Source: Balneolales bacterium
GTDB lineage: Bacteria > Bacteroidota > Rhodothermia > Balneolales > Natronogracilivirgulaceae
Length of the DNA: 8,449 nucleotides
NCBI GenBank assembly: GCA_007131535.1
Contig: SLQI01000481.1
Coordinates: 1-8,449 of the forward strand
Direction of reading: 5' to 3'
Position 1 is the first letter of the stretch; every line of letters begins with the position of its first letter. The notes under the pieces are model-generated. The model was not told the origin of the DNA. It ran no database searches and saw nothing but the letters and a program-made list of their open reading frames with translations. This document shows, piece by piece, positions 1-6,093 of the stretch. Made by a program: the position numbers and the translations under genes.

Positions 1-244
1 CCTGCTCGCCTTCCGGGCTGATCTTGTGCACCTCATCATCCCATGATCCGCTGTAGATATAACCGGCCGCGTCCACATCTACCGATATAACAGATGAGCT
101 GTGGCCGGTGTAAGACCAGACCTGCTCGGGTTTCACCTGCCCCTGTCCGGGTGCAATGGCTCCCAACAAGCCGATCAGACAAAAAATAAGAATGAGCTGT
201 CTGCAAAAAAATCTTCCGGAAGGCAGTAACGTCTTGCTGTTCAT
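1..244 (-). CDS. Secreted WD40/PQQ-like beta-propeller protein, N-terminal fragment
   Basis: The frame opens with ATG at 244-242 and stays open to the left edge, so only the first 81 codons are present. Residues 1-36 look like a Sec signal peptide: a long polar and basic n-region, the hydrophobic core LILIFCLIGLLGAIA, then a polar Gly/Gln stretch. The mature part begins a repeat typical of WD40/PQQ-like propellers: VWSYTGH, then a VxSVDVDxxGYIYSGSWDDEVHKI strand pattern, then SPEGEQ, the sort of linker that precedes the next VW in these proteins. Such propellers usually serve as exported binding or scaffold domains; the ligand is unknown. It lies 179 bp downstream of the caspase gene on the same strand, so it could be read through from that unit or have its own promoter. 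No clear Shine-Dalgarno site precedes the ATG. Other ATGs nearby (249, 254) are in other frames. The signal peptide and first blade are well supported; the specific function is not. Confidence 0.75.
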   Translation of the reverse strand, partial: MNSKTLLPSGRFFCRQLILIFCLIGLLGAIAPGQGQVKPEQVWSYTGHSSSVISVDVDAAGYIYSGSWDDEVHKISPEGEQ

Positions 245-278
245 GGCATCACATGTTTAAAGTTGGTACTCCGTGCTT

Positions 279-309
279 ATGTTGCTAATGGATTGATCAT
301 TAGCAACAT
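279..309. repeat. Perfect 12-bp inverted repeat (hairpin) between caspase and propeller genes
   Basis: ATGTTGCTAATG (279-290) and CATTAGCAACAT (298-309) are exact reverse complements around the 7-nt spacer gattgat. On the minus strand it lies 114 nt after the caspase stop codon and 34 nt before the propeller start codon. No T-run follows the stem on either strand, so it does not look like a classical intrinsic terminator. It could be a leader hairpin, a 3'-end stabiliser or a dimeric-regulator operator. A weak TAnnTTTG-like box (TAGATTTA, minus strand, 322-329) lies just upstream and would put the hairpin near the 5' end of a propeller-gene leader. Confidence 0.7.
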
Positions 310-423
310 GCAACCCCGTCTTAAATCTATCTTTTACCCGGGGGGCTGTTATTTTAAGCTTCGTTTTACTCTTTGCTGATTCTAAGTTTCAGGCTACCCT
401 ATTTAGTAAATCAAGCAGCACTG

Positions 424-2994
424 TCAAAAATTGATTTTCATCGTCACACCCGCATACGATCCATTCCCCGTCACGTTAACCGATACGCGTTCGTCTTGCA
501 CATCCTCCAGAATAGAGTCGTAATCAGGGCTGCGAATGATGTTGAATATCCCCAACAGCGTTAACAGACCGGAAGTCCCTCCGATATAATTCCGAAAGTC
601 CCGGTTTTGCTCATACTCCTCCCAGGCTTCGTCGAATTCCCCGGAAGTTTGTCCTGTACCCAAAGTCTGGTAATGGTCATAGCTATCCAACATTTCCGTG
701 TGGAAGAAATAAGCGGCTCCGGCCCCGGCCGCGGCTCCCAACAGGCTAAGTGTGGCCCGTGAATTGTAGGAACTGCGCCGGTCGTCATAAATCAGTTCGG
801 CCTCATATTCGGCGGTTTTATTTAGATTAAGAAAACGGTTTACACTGCCGGGTTCATCCACTGCAATATTGAAATACTCTTCCTCATAATTGTCCTTTGC
901 GACCCTGATTTCCCTGTCACCGTAATTCAGATCTGTCCTGAACGGTGTTTCTCCGGCCGGCTCCCCGTCTATGTAGACCGTGGCTCCGGAGGGTTCCGAA
1001 GTCAGTTCCACTTCTTTCATGATAGGGGCGAGGCTATAATCACGTTGCAGCTCATCCTGGTTTAATAGAACTTGCTCTTCGGATTCCAGATAGCCGCTTT
1101 TGCTGACTTGTATTACCCTTTCACCCTTACGAATCTCTTCTTCAGCTTCACCGATACCGATCAAGCGTCCGTCCACCCAAATTTCGGCATCATCCGGATC
1201 GGTTTGAACCTGCAGCCGGGTATAATTATACTCCGGATTTAATTCAACGGTGCGAGGATCTTCCGTCGAAATATCCACCTCTTCAGCTGCCGTCGCATAT
1301 CTGGGTTTTTCAACTTCAACCTCATAGTTTCCGAGAGGCAGCTCGGTCCGGAATTCCTGGTTTTCAATTTTACCGGCCTGATCGCCGTCTATATACACCT
1401 CGGCACCCTCAACTTCCGAGTGTACCGTAAGAGGTATGAATGATTCGGAAAGCGGAAAATACCAGTGATCATCTTCCAGAACTTCAATCTGCTGCTCCCG
1501 GGTTTCGAAGCCGGTCCGTTCCACCCGTACGTTATACGCGCCTTTTTGAATTTCATCTTCGACCAACCCTTCTCCCATGACGCGATCATCCAGGATAATG
1601 CGGGCATCTTCGGGACTTGTTTCAATTGTCACCGCAGCATAGAGTGACTCAAGTTCAAACTCCAGTTCTTCTTCCTCTTCGGGCTCAACCTGTATTTCCT
1701 GAACCTCGGGTGAGTAACGGTCTTTCTCTACCCGTACCCGGTAACGTCCCGGCCTCAAATCCCAGTCAAATTCCGAATCTGACAAAGTACCTACCTGCTG
1801 ATCATCAATATAAACCCGGGCATCTTCTACATTACTGCTCAATCGGATGGGTACGGTATGGGATTCGAGATCAAAATGGAATGTATTGTCCTCGTGATCC
1901 CCGACTTCAATAACCCTCCGGTCTTCATCATATCCTTCTTTTTTAATGGTAACCTCATGGCGACCAAAAGATAGATGGTCAAAAACAGGGGTAGTTCCCA
2001 TCAGCTCACCTTCAACATAAACTTCAGCTCCCTCCGGCTCGGTTTCAATTTCCACAGAGGCCATGGTTTGGGTATCTTCGGCTCCTTCTTCTTCATATAC
2101 CGCATCGGTACGCACAAAGATAAAATCGCCCATATCATCACCGGGCAAGGCACCGGCCTGTGGATTCTGGCGACCCTGTGAAGCGGTGGTCACCCGGTCA
2201 ATCATAAACTGCCGGAGCTCATTGGCTGTGATGATGCCGTTCCCATGCAAATCGGCCAATCCGTCGCGCAAACCACTGATAAAATTGTAAGTAAACACAC
2301 TGTGCCCACCACGGTAATCATCGAGCACCGGTTCGTCAGCCCCACCCGCGGTAATAGCCTGTCGGCTGTGGCGCTGGTTGATAGCCTCCATATAATTTTG
2401 AGCCTGCGGTGAAATGGAAGTCGCCCTGGTAGAGTGGATCATACCGCCATAGCAGGCATCCATCACGTAATACATGTGTTTGGCGCGGATCATTTCACCG
2501 AAACTCGCAAGGTCTTCCGTTGATATCGTTGTTGCCAGCCGCCGGTCAATATCCCCGTCATAAGGGATGATATAACCACGCTCCCGCCCGTCTCCAAGTT
2601 CCGTTTGCGTACCATGCCCGGCATAAAACACCATCACCCGGTCATTTCGGCCTGTGTTATTGGCCAATTCATCAAAGGCGCCTACAATATTATTACGGGT
2701 TGCCTCTTCATTATATAGTTCAATGGTATTTTCTTCCGGGAACCCGAAATAGTCTTGCATTACATCCCGTACCCCGCGGGCATCGTTGACAGCATTTTCA
2801 AGATCGGTTAATCCATCGCCCGGGTATTCATCAATTCCAATCACCAATAGCCACGAGTCATCATAAAACTGATCTAACAATTCTTCATTAGACTCGCCGT
2901 CCTCTTCTTCCACAACTAACCCGCGCATTTGCTGCGCTTGTACATTATACCCTGCCATACCCAGCACAAGCAAAGCCAATAGTGCCTTTTTCAT
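424..2994 (-). CDS. Secreted caspase-like (C14) peptidase with six PEGA repeats
   Basis: An 856-residue exported protein, numbered from ATG 2994. Residues 1-20 form a Sec signal peptide (MKKALLALLVLGMAG, cut near VQA|QQ). Residues about 48-290 are a caspase/metacaspase p20-type domain: it starts with VIGIDEY, has the usual AVNDA helix, His127 in YAGHG and Cys181 in DACYGG, so the dyad is intact. An EF-hand-like loop sits at 248-259 (DLHGNGIITANE). Six PEGA repeats follow (about 312-376, 381-449, 453-516, 520-586, 592-656, 660-724), small beta domains common in surface proteins. The last 130 residues hold two hydrophobic stretches (about 747-764 and 803-820) and end in a beta-like segment with terminal Phe. 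The frame could open four codons earlier at TTG 3006, but GAGAGG just before ATG 2994 favours the ATG. It is the last gene of a three-gene unit, 18 nt after the lipoprotein gene. Caspase-fold assignment is firm; cleavage specificity (family members range from Asp to Arg/Lys) and biological target are unknown. Confidence 0.9.
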   Translation of the reverse strand: MKKALLALLVLGMAGYNVQAQQMRGLVVEEEDGESNEELLDQFYDDSWLLVIGIDEYPGDGLTDLENAVNDARGVRDVMQDYFGFPEENTIELYNEEATRNNIVGAFDELANNTGRNDRVMVFYAGHGTQTELGDGRERGYIIPYDGDIDRRLATTISTEDLASFGEMIRAKHMYYVMDACYGGMIHSTRATSISPQAQNYMEAINQRHSRQAITAGGADEPVLDDYRGGHSVFTYNFISGLRDGLADLHGNGIITANELRQFMIDRVTTASQGRQNPQAGALPGDDMGDFIFVRTDAVYEEEGAEDTQTMASVEIETEPEGAEVYVEGELMGTTPVFDHLSFGRHEVTIKKEGYDEDRRVIEVGDHEDNTFHFDLESHTVPIRLSSNVEDARVYIDDQQVGTLSDSEFDWDLRPGRYRVRVEKDRYSPEVQEIQVEPEEEEELEFELESLYAAVTIETSPEDARIILDDRVMGEGLVEDEIQKGAYNVRVERTGFETREQQIEVLEDDHWYFPLSESFIPLTVHSEVEGAEVYIDGDQAGKIENQEFRTELPLGNYEVEVEKPRYATAAEEVDISTEDPRTVELNPEYNYTRLQVQTDPDDAEIWVDGRLIGIGEAEEEIRKGERVIQVSKSGYLESEEQVLLNQDELQRDYSLAPIMKEVELTSEPSGATVYIDGEPAGETPFRTDLNYGDREIRVAKDNYEEEYFNIAVDEPGSVNRFLNLNKTAEYEAELIYDDRRSSYNSRATLSLLGAAAGAGAAYFFHTEMLDSYDHYQTLGTGQTSGEFDEAWEEYEQNRDFRNYIGGTSGLLTLLGIFNIIRSPDYDSILEDVQDERVSVNVTGNGSYAGVTMKINF
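1021..1854 (-). repeat. Tandem duplication of a two-PEGA unit (2 x 417 bp) inside the caspase gene
   Basis: Residues 381-519 and 520-658 of the caspase protein align with no gap at an offset of exactly 139 residues. The first PEGA in each unit is one type (VPIRLSSNVEDARVYIDD against IPLTVHSEVEGAEVYIDG). The second is another type (TSPEDARIILDDRVMGEG against TDPDDAEIWVDGRLIGIG). The units are 1438-1854 and 1021-1437. Identity is visible at protein level but clearly eroded, so the duplication is old and not a recent DNA-level repeat. Confidence 0.7.
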
Positions 2995-2998
2995 AAAA

Positions 2999-3004
2999 CC
3001 TCTC
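2999..3004 (-). promoter_or_regulatory. Shine-Dalgarno site that decides the caspase start
   Basis: On the minus strand GAGAGG precedes ATG 2994 by four T residues. A TTG at 3006-3004 is in the same frame but overlaps this purine run and has no site of its own, so the ATG (MKKALLALL...) is the better start. The four-base spacing is on the short side. Confidence 0.5.
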
Positions 3005-3012
3005 AATATTTA

Positions 3013-4056
3013 TCAATTTATAGAGATAACTGCCTCTTCTTTTATCAGATAGTTAATTTCTTCCTCCCCGGTATTGAGGAGTAACACATCCTCTTCTGCG
3101 ATATAAATTATAGCCTCTGAGCCGGCTGATACTCCGCTTTTAACTTCAAAATACAACCGGATTAATGAGCCGGATCCCGTAACTTCTGCAAGCTCTTCAT
3201 CCGTCTGATGAATTAATGTTGTTGAAATTTCAGCCCGGCCGTTGTCATTGGCCTCGTTTAAAACATCTGATGTACCGAAGTCCGGAGCCACCAGCTGGGA
3301 AACATCATGACGTTCAGCCATGCTGTATTCAAAGCTCTGAAAAAGATTGCCGTTGTGATTAACCCCTTTCAGTTCCAACAGATCATGATCAAATTCCACA
3401 TCAAACTCACCGGCGAAAAAACCTTCGAGTTCCTTACCCCAGATATCCACATAAAACCCCTCTCCGGAGGATTTGTGCAGACGGTTTCTCAGAAAAGTCA
3501 GGCTCCCCTGCTCCATGACATCCATAGTAAACGACTGGCGATGTGTGTCTCCGCTAAGCTCCCTTTGAGTGTCATAGCGCGGGGTTACTTCCAGGGTAAA
3601 CTCACCGTCATTGTACAGTTCAATCTGCTGTTCTGCTGAACTAATATCGTCCAGACTAAAAACTACTTCATCAACCGGATGCTCATCATCCACCTGATCG
3701 AAAGTAATAACTACTTCAAAATTCATCGGAGGGGCACCGCCGTACGTATCATCGTACCGTTCATCATACTCGAAATCCCAATCGATCGTCAACTGATGAT
3801 CGTCTTCGATGATAATATCACCCGACTGCCCGTTTATATTTAAATCCGTTATTTCCGGAGGCTGAGGCGGCTCAGCTTCAGGGTCATCAGGATTATCCCT
3901 TTCGTGTGGAGATAAAATATCGTCCAGGTCATCACATCCGACGACACCGAATGATGATATCAGAAACAGCGATAAGACCAGTGTTCGCAAACTGATCCCG
4001 GCCATATCATCTATTTTTTTTCTGCGCCTCTGTCGTATCGTTTTAATTGCATCCAT
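3013..4056 (-). CDS. Lipoprotein with cohesin-like C-terminal domain
   Basis: A 347-residue predicted lipoprotein. The N-terminus is strongly basic (RQRRRKK), followed by the hydrophobic core LRTLVLSLFLISSFG and lipobox VVGC with Cys41. The mature protein starts C-DDLDD; in Bacteroidota an acidic cluster just after the lipidated Cys acts as a surface-export signal, so outer-face location is plausible. A Pro/Asp/Glu linker (about 50-68) leads to an Ig-like beta region (about 69-180). Residues about 195-345 have the cohesin-type pattern: GFYVDIWGKELEGFFAGEFD, then FDHDLLEL, then GSGSLIRLYFEVKSG and a final beta hairpin. Cohesin folds bind partner proteins (dockerins in cellulosomes), but outside cellulosomes the partner is usually unknown. 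The start ATG overlaps the upstream stop as TAATG, which favours translational coupling and the long n-region; Met18 is an alternative start. It lies between the FlgO/DUF4384 gene and the caspase gene, suggesting one complex or pathway. The lipoprotein call is strong, the cohesin call moderate. Confidence 0.8.
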   Translation of the reverse strand: MDAIKTIRQRRRKKIDDMAGISLRTLVLSLFLISSFGVVGCDDLDDILSPHERDNPDDPEAEPPQPPEITDLNINGQSGDIIIEDDHQLTIDWDFEYDERYDDTYGGAPPMNFEVVITFDQVDDEHPVDEVVFSLDDISSAEQQIELYNDGEFTLEVTPRYDTQRELSGDTHRQSFTMDVMEQGSLTFLRNRLHKSSGEGFYVDIWGKELEGFFAGEFDVEFDHDLLELKGVNHNGNLFQSFEYSMAERHDVSQLVAPDFGTSDVLNEANDNGRAEISTTLIHQTDEELAEVTGSGSLIRLYFEVKSGVSAGSEAIIYIAEEDVLLLNTGEEEINYLIKEEAVISIN

Positions 4057-5657
4057 TAATCACGTGCTAAGGTTGTAATGGTCATCATGGTTTCGGCATA
4101 GCCGGAGCCGGTTTGCTCCGTCTCCTCGTCCCCGCTTTCTACCACAAGGCCACGATACCCTTCTATAAATTCAGGAAGGTCCTCTGCCAGGATGGCATAA
4201 TCCCCTTTATCAATGGTAGGTATCGAGTCATGTGGTTCCTTACTTACTATTACCTGCAAAAACTCAACCCCAAACGGCGGTGCTACGCGAAAGCGATAGG
4301 GCATCCTGTAGGGTTCATTAACATATTCCCGGCTGATAAAATGGTTATCCACTTCTTTCATCAGCGCCCGGTTACCGTCTGCCAGGTGATAAATAAAGCG
4401 TATATGAGCCGGCTGATTTACTTTCAGAAAAATTTCGATAATCTCGTCTTCTTCCAGAATCACATCTGAAGCTCCTCTGCTGGTCCAGACGTCAACATTG
4501 AGACCTCTCGAGGCGGATTGATCCGGAGAAATCGCCTTCAAGTCATTTTCGGCGCGATCATAATTTTCCGGACGATATGAAAACCCTGATCCATCTATTA
4601 CAGATGGATTCACCATGATTTCGGCATGAGCGAGCGCAGCCCCGCTACCGGCTTCATTGAGGGTTGCCATGAACTGATACCCGGCGGATTGATCCCAATA
4701 GGTTCCGCTTATATAATAGCTTGCTCCCGCCTCCTCCGCGATTTCAGCGTTGATGTTTCTGCCACCGGGTTTAAAAGCGCCATCCGGCTTAACAGTTGAC
4801 CAGGAGGTAAGGGCTGTCAACCGTGGCTCAAACATGCGGGCAAAATAACGTGAAAACTCACTACCCATCTCTGTATCCCGATAGGTAAAGGGATTTACAA
4901 TCACATGCTCCCCTTCTCCGGAATTATTTTGTTGGTCCAGTTGCTCGATCAGTAAAAAAGCCAGCTGTTCACCGGCATCTTCAAGGGAGCGAACCGGACG
5001 ATCCATAAGCTCTTCTACATTATCACGAATTTCCGACCGGGTGACCATCGCTTTTTCCACCTGATCTTCAAGCTCGCGAAAAGCGTCAGTAGCCGAAGTG
5101 CCGGCCGCCGCTATTATCCCGTTAGCCTCTTCAATTTTGGGAAATATTGAGTAGGTGGATAGGTATACACGCAGCGCCTCATGGGTTCGCCCCCGGCTTT
5201 GATGATGCTCAGCTTCTCTGATTAGCTCCTGTAATTCCTCTTTGAGTTGGGAGGCACGGTCTTTATAATAGTCGATCAACCGATCACGACGCACGTATAC
5301 CAGAGCGTACAAAGTTTCTTCGGAAGGCTCAAAATGTACTTCCTCATTCAACCCCTGAACGTCGAGGGACGAAGAGGTTCGGGTTACAGATGAGAAGTAC
5401 TGGCTATACTCATCATTGTCTTCCACTTCTTCAAAATGCACACTGGATTCTACCGAAACCCGCAGACTGCGAATCAGATTGCTCGTAGCATTATCAACAG
5501 CAATGCGACGAGCCTCAGCCCGATCCGTCTCCTCGTCAACCACAGCCATGCCGAAACCGGTTAAATACACCTCAGACGGATGTGCCGGCGAATCCCCAAA
5601 TTGATTAACCCACTCCGGGGTTATAATCAACAAAACAAATAGCTGAATAAGCAGCAT
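4056..5657 (-). CDS. Exported LPP20-like / FlgO-like / DUF4384 protein
   Basis: A 533-residue protein, first of the minus-strand unit. The N-terminus (MLLIQLFVLLIITPEW) is hydrophobic and fits a signal peptide or anchor, although no Lys or Arg precedes the core. Residues about 27-125 match the LPP20-like pattern: YLTGFGMAVVDEETDRAEAR followed by an Ala-rich helix and an RVSVESSV strand. A charged helical stretch (about 130-215) follows, TPR-like in places. Residues about 220-350 resemble FlgO/CsgG-type lipoprotein domains (IVNPFTYRDTEMGSEFSRYF, then EIAEEAGASYYISGTYWD). Residues about 385-475 resemble DUF4384, ending in PPFGVEFLQVIVSKEP. DUF4384 is found in or beside caspase-like peptidases and kinases, which fits the gene two positions downstream. 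A site AAGGGGTG lies about 10 nt before the ATG, and no start codon in frame lies upstream before a stop. Its TAA overlaps the lipoprotein ATG. Domain calls are by eye; role unknown, perhaps an envelope sensor or scaffold. Confidence 0.8.
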   Translation of the reverse strand: MLLIQLFVLLIITPEWVNQFGDSPAHPSEVYLTGFGMAVVDEETDRAEARRIAVDNATSNLIRSLRVSVESSVHFEEVEDNDEYSQYFSSVTRTSSSLDVQGLNEEVHFEPSEETLYALVYVRRDRLIDYYKDRASQLKEELQELIREAEHHQSRGRTHEALRVYLSTYSIFPKIEEANGIIAAAGTSATDAFRELEDQVEKAMVTRSEIRDNVEELMDRPVRSLEDAGEQLAFLLIEQLDQQNNSGEGEHVIVNPFTYRDTEMGSEFSRYFARMFEPRLTALTSWSTVKPDGAFKPGGRNINAEIAEEAGASYYISGTYWDQSAGYQFMATLNEAGSGAALAHAEIMVNPSVIDGSGFSYRPENYDRAENDLKAISPDQSASRGLNVDVWTSRGASDVILEEDEIIEIFLKVNQPAHIRFIYHLADGNRALMKEVDNHFISREYVNEPYRMPYRFRVAPPFGVEFLQVIVSKEPHDSIPTIDKGDYAILAEDLPEFIEGYRGLVVESGDEETEQTGSGYAETMMTITTLARD

Positions 5658-5723
5658 AAATACAGCACCCCTTAAAACACAATCTCATGAATACTCTGCC
5701 CACTACCCTTATTTAAAAATCTA

Positions 5724-5752
5724 CAAAAGTATAAACTATCATACAAGGTAAA
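5724..5752 (-). promoter_or_regulatory. Candidate Bacteroidota-type promoter of the caspase unit
   Basis: On the minus strand TACTTTTG (5731-5724) matches the -7 consensus TAnnTTTG exactly. TTTA (5752-5749) lies 17 nt upstream where a TTTG/TTG -33 element is expected, one base off. The start site would be near 5717, giving a leader of about 60 nt before ATG 5657. The region is AT-rich, so a chance match remains possible. Confidence 0.45.
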
Positions 5753-5765
5753 GTCTTATACTTTT
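5725..5765. repeat. 10-bp inverted repeat straddling the caspase-unit promoter
   Basis: AAAAGTATAA (5725-5734) and TTATACTTTT (5756-5765) are exact reverse complements, 21 nt apart, with centres 31 bp apart, about three helical turns. The left arm overlaps the candidate -7 box. The geometry suits two half-sites bound on one DNA face, but could also reflect two divergent -7-like boxes. Confidence 0.5.
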
Positions 5766-5879
5766 TTACAAGTGCTTAAATATCCTAACTTAAAGGACAA
5801 CACTTCTTTCAAACAAGACAATTTTGTATTCATTGGAATTTTTTAGTTTCGTTTCACACCATACGGTTCCTCGATGGGT

Positions 5880-5947
5880 GATTAAACCGGCTTATAGGAT
5901 AAAGTCAAAGTAATGTTCAAATGTATCCGTTTGAAACTGGTTTAATC
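5880..5947. repeat. Nested inverted repeats upstream of fadI
   Basis: Outer arms GATTAAACCGG (5880-5890) and CTGGTTTAATC (5937-5947) pair at 10 of 11 positions, or 11 of 11 in RNA if G-U is allowed. Next to the right outer arm, on the inner side, is a second dyad at 5916-5935: TTCAAATG, spacer TATC, CGTTTGAA, 7 of 8 matching. No T-run follows on either strand, so a terminator is unlikely. It may be an operator cluster or a structured RNA. Confidence 0.5.
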
Positions 5948-6040
5948 CACCAATAAACACCCCCATATTACCTTTTTAAAAACCTCACCCGAAAATATCT
6001 TCAATTAAATGAAATGATTGGGGTGACTTTCTTTGTATAG

Positions 6041-6051
6041 ATTGTTACAAT
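6041..6051. promoter_or_regulatory. Short palindrome ATTGTTACAAT
   Basis: Five-base arms ATTGT/ACAAT around a central T, 42 nt before the fadI start codon. It is short and AT-rich, so chance occurrence is quite possible. Its interest lies in being 26 bp centre-to-centre from the second palindrome downstream. Confidence 0.25.
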
Positions 6052-6065
6052 TAGCATTACGCTAC

Positions 6066-6078
6066 TTAACACTGTTAA
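6066..6078. promoter_or_regulatory. Candidate operator TTAACACTGTTAA before fadI
   Basis: A perfect 13-bp palindrome, TTAACA-C-TGTTAA, ends 15 nt before the fadI ATG. Fatty-acid degradation operons are commonly controlled by TetR- or GntR-family repressors that bind short palindromes overlapping the promoter or leader. The position fits that role; no regulator gene lies in the window to support it. Confidence 0.4.
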
Positions 6079-6093
6079 ATAGAATTTTTCACT

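Larger units (their letters stand above)
5658..6093. other. Divergent, dyad-rich intergenic region
   Basis: This 436-bp AT-rich spacer separates the minus-strand caspase unit from the plus-strand fadIJ operon, so promoters for both should lie here. I find no convincing small ORF, tRNA or terminator. It contains a promoter-like pair for the minus-strand unit (5724-5752), a 10-bp inverted repeat around it (5725-5765), nested dyads at 5880-5947, and two short perfect palindromes (6041-6051, 6066-6078) close to the fadI start. I see no confident promoter for fadI. Confidence 0.7.

Noticed and set aside
279..309. Rho-independent terminator of the caspase unit
   Set aside because: The stem is strong but AT-rich and no T-run follows on either strand.
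422..427. TTGACA on the minus strand as a -35 box for the propeller gene
   Set aside because: It overlaps the caspase stop codon, the sequence 16-17 nt further on is a poor TATAAT match, and this promoter type is not the one seen elsewhere in the window.
2995..3006. Start of the caspase gene at TTG 3006, adding four residues
   Set aside because: The TTG overlaps the GAGAGG site and lacks its own; ATG 2994 begins a textbook MKK... signal peptide.
3307..3639. 110-codon open frame antisense to the lipoprotein gene
   Set aside because: It is fully overlapped by a well-supported gene on the other strand, with no ribosome site or family resemblance.
6032..6071. Promoter for fadI built from TTTG at 6032-6035 or TTGTTA at 6042-6047
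   Set aside because: No acceptable -7 or -10 element lies at the right spacing from either, so I do not call it.
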